Positions 43,632-51,848 of a DNA stretch of 64,000 nt are shown here, one piece after another; within the stretch, counting starts at the first letter, position 1, and every line of letters begins with the position of its first letter. A program made the translations under genes and the position numbers. Under the pieces are notes generated by a model. The model ran no database searches. It saw only the letters and a list, made by a program, of their open reading frames with translations, and was not told where the DNA came from. The stretch is from Lysobacteraceae bacterium SCN 69-320 (GTDB lineage Bacteria; Pseudomonadota; Gammaproteobacteria; Xanthomonadales; Rhodanobacteraceae), in NCBI GenBank assembly GCA_001725155.1, contig MEFP01000003.1:62001-126000 (forward strand). The letters are read 5' to 3'.

Positions 43632-45812
43632 TTACTGCGTTCTGATCACGGAGGTGTCGCTGACCTGCACGGCGTTGCCCCTGCTGGACAGCATGCTCGC
43701 CATCTGCTTCTGCATTTCGACGGTGGCCGCCGGCGAACCGGTCGGATCCAGCAGCGAGCCGTGGTTGCCCTGGGTGAAGCGCGTCGCGCCGCGCACGCCG
43801 TTGGCCGACTGCGTGGATGCAGTGATCGAGCTCAGGCCCAGCGCGCGGATCAGCGCTTCGGTGCCGGCCAGCGGAGCGCCCGGCACGGTGTTCGGAATGA
43901 CCTGGTCGGGCAGCACGCTGCCGCCACCGACGACTTCATGCACGAGCACGCGCTTGCTGGCCAGGACGAACGCCGTGTTCAGCGGATCGGCGGCGTCGAT
44001 GGCCTGCTGCGCCGCGCCCATGAAGCGGTCGAAGTCCGGCGTACCGGCAGTGACGCCGGCCGCGGCCAGGCCGGCGCGGATGCGCGGACCGAACGTGGCC
44101 GAACCGTCGAGCAGGCGCGCGATGCCGCCGCCCGGCACGCTGAGCACGGCCGTGTTGATGGCCGGATCGAAGGCCGCGAAGCTCGTGCCGATGATGCTGC
44201 CGAGCGACTGGCCGACGAAGCTGATGCTCGACTGGTCGAAGTCGGCGCCGGCGACGCCGTCGTAGCTCATCGTCGGAATCGCGCGCGACAGGGAGAACAG
44301 ATCGACGATGCCCTGGCGCAGGTTGTCGCGCGAGGTCAGCAGGCTGCCGAGGTTGATCATGTGCGCGCCGGACGGATCCGGCTGGCCATCCGGACAGATC
44401 GACTGACCCGCCGGGCAGGCCGAGCCGTCGTTCTTGATCAGATCGACGTTGAACGTGCGCTCGTGCGCGCCGGTCGCCGCCAGCGGCGTCGACTCGATGT
44501 TGAACGGATGACCCGGCGGCAGACCGTGCAGCGGGATGTCGATCGCGATGACCGCGAAGCCCTGCGAGGCCAAGGTCTGCGACACGGCGAACATGTCGGT
44601 GCGGTTGCGCGTGATGCCGTGCTGGTAGATCACGATCGGCCAGCCGCCGCCCGGACGGGTCTTGCCCGAAGCGGCATTCGGCACGGTCAGCAGCAGCGGA
44701 ATCGTCTCGGTCTTGGTCGCGACCGGGAACGGATTGGCGAAGGTCACGTTGGTCGAGGTCGGCGACAGGCCGACCGCGTTGAACGGCGGCACGTAGGCGC
44801 CCGGAGCGGCCTGCCAGAAGCCCTGCAGCACGGCCGCGGCCTGCGCCGCCGGCGTCGCGGCGGCCGGCGCCTTCAGGTAGTAGGGCACGTCGATCGTGCC
44901 GATGTACACGTCGGCGATCGGCGCGAGGCCGAGGCCGAGATCACCGATGGTCTTGCCGGTCGGCGCGATGCGCGTCAGCGGTGCCGGCGTCTGGCCGACC
45001 TTGCCCACGGCCGCCTGCAGCACCGGCGTGATGCCCTGGGTCGTGAACACCCAGCTCACGACGACCTTGTCCGGCGTGATGCCCTTGCCCGCCGCGGCGG
45101 CGAGCTGGGAATTGGTCAGCAGGCGCAGCGGCTCCAGCGAGCAGGCCGTCGCCGCCGGCAGCAGCGGCTCGGTCGAGGCGCCGTTGACGCAGAGCGGGCT
45201 GGTGCGCTTGGAGAGGAAATAGGTCTGGTCCGGCGTCGCGTCGTTGCCGTTGTTGTCGGTAACGCCGGTCGTGACGACGGCCATGTAGCTCGTGAGCTGC
45301 TTCAGCGGCTTGGTCGGGATGATCGCGACCGTGCGGCTGGTCGTGTCCGACGGCGCGACGGCGGTGACGAAGTCGGTGTTCGCGGCGAGTTCGCGCACGA
45401 CGCCGGTGACGCCGCCGCCGGGACCGGTCAGGGTCACTTCGAACAGACGGATCGTGTCGCCCGGCACCAGGGTGCTGGCCTTCGGCGCAGCGGAGAACTG
45501 CACCTGGCCCGGACCGATCGTGCTCCAGCCGTCCAGCGCGTTCACCGCGACCTGCGGGTCGGCGTAGTTGGCCGGATTGGCGACCGGGATGTTCAGGGTC
45601 AGATCGTCGGTGCCCGACAGCAGCAGATTGTTCGGCAGCGGGATGACCGAAGCGGTCGGATCGAAGCGGGCCGTGATGACGCCGGTGACCGGCGTGCCGT
45701 TGCCGTTGTTCGCCGGCGGCGTCGCGACGGCGCGGGGGCTGTTACTGCCGCCGCCGCACGCGGCGAGCAGCGCAGACGACAACGCCAGTGCCAAACTCTT
45801 TCGGGCCTGCAT
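43632..45812 (-). CDS. VolA/Pla-1-type surface lipoprotein lipase
   Basis: A 726-aa lipoprotein: signal peptide with lipobox LLAAC (Cys19) followed by GGGSNSP, pointing to lipidation and an outer-membrane location. The N-terminal part (about 45-300) matches the bacterial virulence-factor lipase N-terminal domain (ARFDPTASVIPLPNNLLLSG). The C-terminal alpha/beta hydrolase (about 385-720) has IVIYQHGITRNRTDMFAVSQ (oxyanion loop), AIDIPLHG, the nucleophile elbow VGQSLGSIIG, and a late His in TQGNHGSLL. Vibrio VolA of this family releases fatty acids from lysolecithin. It is first in the operon with DUF1302 and DUF1329 and has a recognisable promoter. Probably feeds liberated lipids to the downstream envelope proteins (inference). 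Confidence 0.9.
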   Translation of the reverse strand: MQARKSLALALSSALLAACGGGSNSPRAVATPPANNGNGTPVTGVITARFDPTASVIPLPNNLLLSGTDDLTLNIPVANPANYADPQVAVNALDGWSTIGPGQVQFSAAPKASTLVPGDTIRLFEVTLTGPGGGVTGVVRELAANTDFVTAVAPSDTTSRTVAIIPTKPLKQLTSYMAVVTTGVTDNNGNDATPDQTYFLSKRTSPLCVNGASTEPLLPAATACSLEPLRLLTNSQLAAAAGKGITPDKVVVSWVFTTQGITPVLQAAVGKVGQTPAPLTRIAPTGKTIGDLGLGLAPIADVYIGTIDVPYYLKAPAAATPAAQAAAVLQGFWQAAPGAYVPPFNAVGLSPTSTNVTFANPFPVATKTETIPLLLTVPNAASGKTRPGGGWPIVIYQHGITRNRTDMFAVSQTLASQGFAVIAIDIPLHGLPPGHPFNIESTPLAATGAHERTFNVDLIKNDGSACPAGQSICPDGQPDPSGAHMINLGSLLTSRDNLRQGIVDLFSLSRAIPTMSYDGVAGADFDQSSISFVGQSLGSIIGTSFAAFDPAINTAVLSVPGGGIARLLDGSATFGPRIRAGLAAAGVTAGTPDFDRFMGAAQQAIDAADPLNTAFVLASKRVLVHEVVGGGSVLPDQVIPNTVPGAPLAGTEALIRALGLSSITASTQSANGVRGATRFTQGNHGSLLDPTGSPAATVEMQKQMASMLSSRGNAVQVSDTSVIRTQ

Positions 45813-45854
45813 AGGAGATTCCTTGGGAAAAGTGTGGATACGCGACGCTCACGT

Positions 45855-45884
45855 ATCTTAGGGAGTTCAAACGCGCGTTGGCAA
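45855..45884 (-). promoter_or_regulatory. candidate sigma-70 promoter of the lipase-DUF1302-DUF1329 operon
   Basis: On the minus strand TTGCCA (45884-45879) and TAAGAT (45860-45855) are spaced 18 bp. They match consensus 5/6 and 4/6 and give a leader of about 36 nt. AGGAG-like sequence precedes ATG 45812. Confidence 0.5.
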
Positions 45885-45920
45885 CGTGGATTTAACGAAC
45901 TGGCCGGGACAGTTTTTGCT

Positions 45921-45933
45921 GTTGCGACGCAAC
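45921..45933. promoter_or_regulatory. palindrome GTTGCGACGCAAC upstream of the lipase promoter
   Basis: A 13-bp perfect palindrome (6-bp arms, central A) flanked by AGTTTTTGCT and AAAAATC, centred about 43 bp upstream of the candidate -35 box. The position suits an activator or repressor site. It could instead be a weak two-way terminator between the lipase promoter and the minus-strand reductase gene, though transcription from neither side needs one here. Confidence 0.35.
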
Positions 45934-45982
45934 AAAAATCGGCAATTTTTTCACCTAGTCCACATTGAAACACGACCGCTTT

Positions 45983-46852
45983 TCAGTTCGGGCCGCGATG
46001 CGCACGAGCGTCCTCGTCGGCCAGCCAGCATTCGCTGCCCGGGCGGAAATCGCGCGGCCGCAGCCCGAGCAGGGTCTGCGCCACGGTGTTGTCAGCAACG
46101 AGATCGTGATTGAGGCGCTGCACCATTCCGCCGCCGCGGCCTGTGATGCGCGTCACCAGACGCAAAAGTCCGATCGACAACGGCAGCGGAAAAGTGACCC
46201 GCTGGAGGCCGGCGCGGACCCGCGCGAGCATCTGCGCATAGCTCAACCGCTCGCCCCCGCCGAGCGGCACGACGCGCCCGGCCGCCGCCCCCGCGAGCGC
46301 GGCCACGCAGGCAGCCGCCACGTCGTCGGCATGCACGGGCTGGCGCAGCCCCGTGGCACCGGCGATGGCCGGGAACAGACGCATGCGCCGCGCCCAGCGC
46401 ACGACGGGGCTCAGGCTGCGGTCCATGCCCGCGCCGTAGATCAGGGTCGGCCGGATCACGGTCCAGGCCACGCCGGCGGCGGCACAGCGCTGCGCGAGCC
46501 GCTGTTCGGCCGCAGCCAGACGTTCGGCCAGCGCGCGCTCGGCCGCATCCAGCGAATCGCGCTTGCTGTCGGCGCTCATCGAACTCAAAGCGACGACACG
46601 GCGCAGCGCCGGTGTCGCGGCTGCGGCCAGCCAGTCGGCGAACAGGTCCAGCGGACCTATGCAGATGATGCTTTCAACCGGCGGCGGCGCCAGGTCTGCG
46701 GTCAGGCCGCCGCGCAGCCAGTGCAGGCCGGGCGCGTCGGTCTGCGCCTGACGGCTCAGCGCGACGAGACCGGCGCCGGTCGCCTGCAGCCGCGGCAGCA
46801 GGAAGCGGCCGACCGCGCCGCTGGCGCCGACGACGAGGATGTCGTTGCTCAT
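45983..46852 (-). CDS. NAD(P)-binding epimerase/reductase-like protein
   Basis: A 289-aa atypical/extended short-chain dehydrogenase. The N-terminal Rossmann motif is ILVVGASGAVGRFLLPRL (GxxGxxG). VVALSSMSADSKRD gives the active-site Ser region, and WTVIRPTLIYGAGMD resembles the RPxxxYG segment of the NDUFA9/epimerase group. HADDVAAACVAAL and VVPLGGGERLSYAQML follow. The canonical YxxxK is not obvious, so it may bind rather than oxidise its ligand. Same strand as, but 121 bp downstream of, the double-receiver regulator. Substrate unknown. Confidence 0.85.
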   Translation of the reverse strand: MSNDILVVGASGAVGRFLLPRLQATGAGLVALSRQAQTDAPGLHWLRGGLTADLAPPPVESIICIGPLDLFADWLAAAATPALRRVVALSSMSADSKRDSLDAAERALAERLAAAEQRLAQRCAAAGVAWTVIRPTLIYGAGMDRSLSPVVRWARRMRLFPAIAGATGLRQPVHADDVAAACVAALAGAAAGRVVPLGGGERLSYAQMLARVRAGLQRVTFPLPLSIGLLRLVTRITGRGGGMVQRLNHDLVADNTVAQTLLGLRPRDFRPGSECWLADEDARAHRGPN

Positions 46853-46973
46853 GCGCCGGCTCCGCGGCCGGCAGGGATTCCGCAGCGGCCCGTTCGCGGT
46901 TCGCTGCAGCGCTTTCCTCCGGCGCAGCCGGAGGAAACGACGATGCGATCGGCCACCGCGACGGCGGTCGCGT

Positions 46974-47939
46974 TCAGATGCGCACGCCGCCGACGCCGAA
47001 CAGGCGCGCCGGCAGCGAACGGATGCGGTTGAGCAGCGAATTCGGCAGCCGGCTCTGCGCCTGCAGGGTCTGCGCCGACGGCGTGACGCCGTAGCGGCGC
47101 ACGGCCTTGGGCGACTGCTTGAGCTTCCAGTAGCGGCCCAGCGCCGAATCTATGCTGAGGCGGCAGGAGCCCATGCGCACCGGCTTGATCAGCATGCGGT
47201 AGACCTGGCCTTCGTTGATCAGCTCGATGACGGTCTGCGCATTCGCGCGCTCGGTGATGACGACGGTCGCGATGTGCGGGTGGTACTGCTTGAGCGCCTT
47301 GAGCATCAGGGTCAGGTCGGCGCCGTGATTCGTCGCCGTCTCGGAAATGACCACGCCGGTCTCGTGCTGTTCGAGCACCTGCATCGCGCGTTCGGCCGTA
47401 TTGGCGAAGCGCACCTGATAATGCGGCTGAAGGATCTCGCGCAGGCGCTGCTGCACGGTCGTGTCGTCCTCGATGACCAGCACGCCGACCTGGGCGCGGG
47501 CGACGTTCTGTTCGTTCGGCGACAGCTGGTCGGTCGCGACGGCCGGCGCCTCGCGCGAGATCTCGCCGGCTTCGAGCACGAGCGCACGCAGGTCGCTGTT
47601 GACCCAGGGCTTGTTGACGAAGCGATAGACCTCGCCCTCGTTGACCGAGCCGAGCACGGCCTTCAGGTCGGAATAGCCGGTCAGCAGCACGCGCATCGCG
47701 CGCGGATGCTTTTCGCGGATCTCGCGCAGTACGTCGACGCCGAGCTTGTCGGGCATGCGCTGGTCGCAGACCACGACGTCGACGTTGTGCTGCACGGCCA
47801 GCGCCGGGGCCTGCGCGGGCTCGGTCGTGATATAGACCTCGAGATCGCGGAACAGGGCCTTCAGCGCCCGCAGGATGCGCGCCTCGTCGTCGATGAACAG
47901 CACCCGCAAGGTCCCCTGGTTGGGGTCGCCCTGGGGCAT
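46974..47939 (-). CDS. response regulator with two receiver domains (second lacks Asp)
   Basis: A 321-aa protein with no DNA-binding or enzymatic output domain. Receiver 1 (about 5-125) is complete: LFIDDEARIL (D17/D18), phospho-acceptor D59 (VVVCDQRMPD), LLTGYSD and VNKPW, in the style of RpfG/HD-GYP regulators. Receiver 2 (about 138-260) starts VLVIEDDTTVQQRL and ends MLIKPVRMG, but has VVISETATNHG where the acceptor Asp should be. The remaining 60 residues are basic. ATG 47939 was chosen because AGGACAGGA precedes it with good spacing; ATG 47960 would add seven residues. It follows the kinase gene on the same strand (168-bp gap). Confidence 0.88.
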   Translation of the reverse strand: MPQGDPNQGTLRVLFIDDEARILRALKALFRDLEVYITTEPAQAPALAVQHNVDVVVCDQRMPDKLGVDVLREIREKHPRAMRVLLTGYSDLKAVLGSVNEGEVYRFVNKPWVNSDLRALVLEAGEISREAPAVATDQLSPNEQNVARAQVGVLVIEDDTTVQQRLREILQPHYQVRFANTAERAMQVLEQHETGVVISETATNHGADLTLMLKALKQYHPHIATVVITERANAQTVIELINEGQVYRMLIKPVRMGSCRLSIDSALGRYWKLKQSPKAVRRYGVTPSAQTLQAQSRLPNSLLNRIRSLPARLFGVGGVRI

Positions 47940-48128
47940 GTCGAAATCCTGTCCTAGCATGAACGGGCGGCCTTTGGAGATCTCGGTTTAAGTCGGTATC
48001 CGGCTCGGGCTGGTGCGGATCCGGCGGCAGGTGACGGCGGACCAGACCGCTGCCGCAACGTCCGGCTGCGGCGTGGAACTGGGCCGTACGGCCCGCTCGT
48101 CGGTCGTGGTCACTTGTACAGCCCTTCC

Positions 48129-49151
48129 TCAATGCACGGTCGGTCGCGCTGCACCTTCGCTGGTCGGCAGCATGACGGTGAATTCGGAGCCGCGGTTCGG
48201 CGTAGTTCGCACTTTGATCGAGCCGCCGTGCGATTTGACGATCTTGTGCACGATGGACAGCCCGAGGCCGGTGCCCTCGCCGGGCGCCTTGGTCGTGAAG
48301 AACGGATCGAAGATCTTCGGCAGCACGTCGTCGGGAATACCGCAGCCGGTGTCGGAGAACGCGATCTCGACATTGCCGTCGGTGGCGCGCGTGGCGACGG
48401 TCAGGGTGCCTTCCTCGGGCATGGCCTGGGCGGCGTTCGTGATGAGGTTCAGGAAGACCTGATTGAGCTGCGAGGGCATGCCGCGCACGCGCGGCACGCT
48501 GTCGAGCTTGCGCACGACGTTGATGCGGTCGCGCAACTGGTGCGCGGCGATCATCAGCGCGCTCTCCACACCTTCGTTCACGTCCATGAGGTCCATGCCG
48601 TCACGGTCGACGCGCGCGAAACCTTTGAGATTCTGCACCAGCGAGGCGAGCTGGGTGATGCCGTCGGCCGAGTCGGCGAGCAGCTCCTTGGCTTCGGTCA
48701 GCAGGCTGCTCTTCTCGACGGCGCGGCGCGCGTCGAACAGCTTGCGGCGGGATTCCTCGACGTGCTTGACGAGCTTGTCCAGCGATTCCTTGTCGGCGCC
48801 GAACATCAGGTCGACCGGCTGCTGGCAGTACTGCACGGCGATGTCGTATTCCTTGACCAGCTTGCGGTAGTCGTCGAGCAGATCGCCGACGACTTCGACG
48901 TTGCTCTTGACGAAACCCAACGGCGTGTTGAGCTCGTGGGCGACGCCGGCGACCATCTGGCCCAGCGACGCGAGCTTGGTCGTATGGATGACCTGGGCCT
49001 GGCTGGACTGCAATTGCTTGAGTTCGACCTCGGTCTGCTGGTGTTCGGCCAGCAGCTGCACCTTGTCCGCTTCGGCCTGGCGCAGACGCCAGAAAAAGAA
49101 CCCGGCCGCAGCCGCGAGAACGAGCACGAGAATCACGAGCACTGCAGTCAC
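48129..49151 (-). CDS. sensor histidine kinase (single transmembrane helix)
   Basis: A 340-aa kinase with one N-terminal transmembrane helix (about 3-20, AVLVILVLVLAAAAGFFFW) and no periplasmic domain. A coiled coil (about 25-60) leads to a histidine phosphorylation helix (H72, GVAHELNTPLGFVKSN). A long helical insert (about 85-190) follows, then a full ATPase domain: VFLNLITNAAQAMPEEG (N box), FSDTGCGIP, IFDPFFTTK and GTGLGLSIVHKIVKSHGG. GTG 49151 is preceded by GGGGAG with 6-nt spacing; ATG 49178 nine codons upstream is the alternative. Transcribed towards the double-receiver regulator, its likely partner. With almost no periplasmic part, it probably senses a membrane or cytosolic signal. 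Confidence 0.9.
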   Translation of the reverse strand: MTAVLVILVLVLAAAAGFFFWRLRQAEADKVQLLAEHQQTEVELKQLQSSQAQVIHTTKLASLGQMVAGVAHELNTPLGFVKSNVEVVGDLLDDYRKLVKEYDIAVQYCQQPVDLMFGADKESLDKLVKHVEESRRKLFDARRAVEKSSLLTEAKELLADSADGITQLASLVQNLKGFARVDRDGMDLMDVNEGVESALMIAAHQLRDRINVVRKLDSVPRVRGMPSQLNQVFLNLITNAAQAMPEEGTLTVATRATDGNVEIAFSDTGCGIPDDVLPKIFDPFFTTKAPGEGTGLGLSIVHKIVKSHGGSIKVRTTPNRGSEFTVMLPTSEGAARPTVH

Positions 49152-49496
49152 GACACTCTCCCCATCGTTTCCCCCCATTCACGCGACCCACCCTGGCCGC
49201 GCTTGCCCGACTGCTCGGCGTCCTGCCGGCAGCCTGTCGGGGCTGTTGCATCGGTTCGTTGACGAATCGCTAACATTCGCCGAACTTCCCCTCATCCCGG
49301 CGCAGTATAAGCATGGCGGCCGGTTGCCCATTCCCGGTAATGTACCGCCTGTCGGCGCTTTCGTGACCCGGGTCACCGAAAAGCCCCGCCGCAGCGCCGC
49401 ATCGGCAAGGACCGCGCCGCGGCGTCGATTTCCAGCCCAGGGGGTTTCGCCCAAGCTGTCGGTGCGCCCCCCGCCTGCTCCTGCGGAGAGCTGCGC
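49152..49496. other. 345-bp divergent intergenic region
   Basis: It lies between the kinase gene (minus) and the ABM monooxygenase gene (plus). TATACT on the minus strand (49309-49304) could be the kinase -10 box, without a good -35. The palindrome at 49363-49376 is the most striking element. No small ORF is supported. Confidence 0.4.
49363..49376. promoter_or_regulatory. candidate operator: 14-bp perfect palindrome GTGACCCGGGTCAC
   Basis: A perfect 14-bp palindrome; symmetry continues outward imperfectly (GCTTTC on the left, CGAAAAGC on the right). It lies between two divergent starts, so a terminator is not expected there, which favours a protein-binding site. Confidence 0.4.
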
Positions 49497-49826
49497 ATGA
49501 TCGCCCGCGTCTGGCGTGGTGTGACCCTCGCATCCAGGGCCGACGAATACCTCGAGCATCTGCGCGAGACCGGCCTGCGCGACTTCGTGCAGACGCCGGG
49601 CAATCGCGGCTTCCAGGTGATACGCCGCGTGCAGGGCGAACACTGCGAATTCCAGATCATCTCGTTCTGGGACTCCATGGACGCGGTGCGCCGCTTCGCC
49701 GGCAAGGAAACCGAGCGCTCGCGCTACTGGAAGGCGGATGAGGAGTTCCTGCTCGAAATGGAGCCGCTGGTGCGGCACTACGAAGTCAGCGAGTTCGTCA
49801 CCAATCCGGACACCGCAGCGACCTGA
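49497..49826 (+). CDS. antibiotic biosynthesis monooxygenase (ABM) domain protein
   Basis: A 109-aa dimeric alpha-beta barrel protein of the ABM family. The N-terminus is MIARVWRGVTLASRADEYLE. Then come DFVQTPGNRGFQVIRRVQGE and CEFQIISFWDSMDAVRRFAG, the conserved W-x(S)-x(2)-A(V) region. Bacterial members include small cofactor-free oxygenases and haem-related proteins, and the exact reaction cannot be told. The start follows GGAGAG. It is convergent with the downstream membrane protein and shares the divergent upstream region with the kinase gene. Confidence 0.85.
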   Translation: MIARVWRGVTLASRADEYLEHLRETGLRDFVQTPGNRGFQVIRRVQGEHCEFQIISFWDSMDAVRRFAGKETERSRYWKADEEFLLEMEPLVRHYEVSEFVTNPDTAAT

Positions 49827-49844
49827 AGGGCTGCGGTGCGCGGC

Positions 49845-50882
49845 TCAGTGCACCCGCAGACGCGGCGGCGGCTTGTTCTGGCCCTGGTACCACAGCAGTA
49901 CCGTACGGCGCAGACTGTCGGTCTCGACCTGCCACAGCCCGAGCCCGCCGCGGCGCAGATAGAAGCCCTGCTCGGCACCGGGTTTCAACGCGGCGGTGTA
50001 TTCGTCGACATTCGCGACCGAGATCGTCGGCGTGCCGACCTGCAGTGGCTTGAAGGCATTGCCGCCGTCGAAGAAATAGGCCGCTTCGGCGAACTCGCCG
50101 TCGCCGCTCTCGCGGTCGATGCGCGCGAGCAGCGGAATCAGCGCCAGCCCGACAGCAAAGCCGATCAGCAGCGGCAACAGCAAGGTCTCCCGCGGCGGCA
50201 GGCGGGCGCGCCGGAACAGCGGATAGGTCAGCAGCCCGAGCGGAATGCAGGCCAGCGCGACGCCGGTCAGCCAGCGGTGCTCGCCGATCAGCGCGAACGG
50301 CGCGAGCAGGCCGTCGTAGGCTGCGTAGGCCAGCAGCGCGAGCAGCAGCAGGACCGTGACCAGGCTCAGCGGATGGCTTTGCAGATGGAACACCGGGCGC
50401 GGCGGCGGCGGTGCGCCGGGCGCGGCGACGCGCCGGTACAGTGCCGCGGTGGTACGCGCGGAATGCCAGTCGGTCAGGCCGTCGGCACTCAGCAGCAGCG
50501 GCGGCTCGCCGAGCGCGAACCAGTGCAGGCCGTGATGCCCGGCGCCGGCCAGGCCGCGCCACTGTGGCGGTGCCTGGCTGCGGACGAATTCACGGTCCAC
50601 GGTGCTGCCGTCGTCGAACCGGCCGATCACGCGCAGATGCTGCGCATCCAGCGCGAGCCAGCCGGCGCCTTCGGCCGCGGTCCTCGCATCCGTCGCGGCG
50701 AACCAGGCGGGCCGCGCCAGGCGTACGCGCACTTTTTCGACCATATCCGGCAGCGCGCCGGATTCCGCCAGACAGCGGTCCTGCACGGCATGGCGCCGAC
50801 GCGCGCGCCGTGCCGCAAGCACGACCGGCACCGCCGCAAGGATCACCAGGAGCAGCGGCGCCAGTAACAGGTAGTCACGCAT
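49845..50882 (-). CDS. uncharacterised inner-membrane protein
   Basis: Not recognised. The 345-aa protein has an N-terminal transmembrane helix (about 5-24, LLLAPLLLVILAAVPVVLAA) and a cytosolic segment (about 30-150) with GWLALDAQHLRVIGRFDDGS and GLHWFALGEPPLLLSADGL. Three further helices lie at about 165-245 (SLVTVLLLLALLAYAAY, WLTGVALACIPLGLLTYPLF, LLLPLLIGFAVGLALIPLLA). The soluble C-terminus contains EAAYFFDGGNAFKPLQVGTP and ends QGQNKPPPRLRVH. ATG 50882 was chosen over the open frame upstream because it begins the hydrophobic segment. The protein probably sits alone in its operon. Confidence 0.7.
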   Translation of the reverse strand: MRDYLLLAPLLLVILAAVPVVLAARRARRRHAVQDRCLAESGALPDMVEKVRVRLARPAWFAATDARTAAEGAGWLALDAQHLRVIGRFDDGSTVDREFVRSQAPPQWRGLAGAGHHGLHWFALGEPPLLLSADGLTDWHSARTTAALYRRVAAPGAPPPPRPVFHLQSHPLSLVTVLLLLALLAYAAYDGLLAPFALIGEHRWLTGVALACIPLGLLTYPLFRRARLPPRETLLLPLLIGFAVGLALIPLLARIDRESGDGEFAEAAYFFDGGNAFKPLQVGTPTISVANVDEYTAALKPGAEQGFYLRRGGLGLWQVETDSLRRTVLLWYQGQNKPPPRLRVH

Positions 50883-50967
50883 TGCGCCGCGCCTCCGTAC
50901 GGAAAGGCGCAGCTTAGCTCGCCGCATCGGCGCCTGTCAGCGCGCACGCCGATGCGGCGTGCGACGC

Positions 50968-51585
50968 TCAGGCGATCTTCTTGGCCTTGGCTTCGACGTC
51001 CAGCGCCTCGGCCACGGCCGGACGCGCGGCGACGCGCTCGACAAAGCGGGCGATGGACGGCCACTGCTGCAGGTCGATCTGGAAGTACTTGCTCCAGCCC
51101 AGCACCGTGAACAGGTAGGCGTCGGCGACGCTGAACTGGCTGCCGGTCAGGTAGTCCTGCTTTTCCAGCACCGGCGCGATCTCGCCGAAGCGCTGGGCGA
51201 GCTTGGCCTTCTGCAGATCCTTGACCGTATCCGGAATCGCCGCATTGAACAGCGGGCTGAACTGCTTGTGGATTTCGGTAGAAATGAAATTCAGCCATTC
51301 CTGCAGGCGGTAGCGTTCCCAGCTGCCGTTGGCCGGCGCGAGCTGCTTGGCCGGCACCTGGTCGGCGAGGTACTGCACGATGGCCGGACCTTCGGTCAGC
51401 ACGCGGCCGTCGTCGAGCTGCAGCGCCGGCACGTAGCCCTTGGGATTGATCGCCTTGAAATCCGCGCCATCCGCGGTCTGCTTGGTGGCCAGATCGACCT
51501 TGACCGCCTCGAACGGCAGGCCGGCTTCGCGCAGCACGATATGCGGCGACAGCGAGCAGGCGCCGGGGGAAAAATACAGTTTCAT
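50968..51585 (-). CDS. gstA: beta-class glutathione S-transferase GstA
   Basis: A 205-aa cytosolic glutathione transferase. The N-terminal thioredoxin fold MKLYFSPGACSLSPHIVLRE keeps Cys10, the beta-class active-site residue. GYVPALQLDDGRVLTEGPAI holds the cis-Pro and the glutathione-binding TE(G)P-type motif. The C-terminal helical domain has FSVADAYLFTVLGWSKYF (N-capping box). The start follows AGGAG. Likely stress or xenobiotic detoxification. It lies alone, with a T-rich terminator from the racemase gene just upstream. Confidence 0.93.
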   Translation of the reverse strand: MKLYFSPGACSLSPHIVLREAGLPFEAVKVDLATKQTADGADFKAINPKGYVPALQLDDGRVLTEGPAIVQYLADQVPAKQLAPANGSWERYRLQEWLNFISTEIHKQFSPLFNAAIPDTVKDLQKAKLAQRFGEIAPVLEKQDYLTGSQFSVADAYLFTVLGWSKYFQIDLQQWPSIARFVERVAARPAVAEALDVEAKAKKIA

Positions 51586-51608
51586 GCAGACACTCCTGAG
51601 TGGGATGG

Positions 51609-51647
51609 AAAAAAAAACGCCGGCGTCCTTGAATGCCGCTGCGCCGG
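51609..51647 (-). terminator. terminator after the racemase gene
   Basis: Read on the minus strand, CCGGCG pairs with CGCCGG (16-nt loop) and is followed by CG and nine T (51617-51609). It lies 200 bp past the racemase stop and 24 bp before the gstA start, so it would separate the two transcripts. The long T run is convincing, the stem modest. Confidence 0.45.
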
Positions 51648-51848
51648 TGCGTCTGGCAGATGCGGCTGTGCCGCCCCCCGATCAAGGCGCCGGTTGCGCT
51701 CGCGGCGTGAATGCACTGTTCACCGGTCGGCAACGCCATGGCCGGTCCGCGCCGGCGGCGGGGGATTGCCGCACGCCGGCCCTGCCCGCCTTCGGCCGCA
51801 GGTCCGCCGAGCCGCCATGCGGAAGGCCGGCCGGCATCGCTTCGGCGC

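Noticed and set aside
40040..43645. A 1,201-codon open frame on the plus strand
   Set aside because: Antisense to DUF1329 and DUF1302 genes, with low-complexity composition and no motif.
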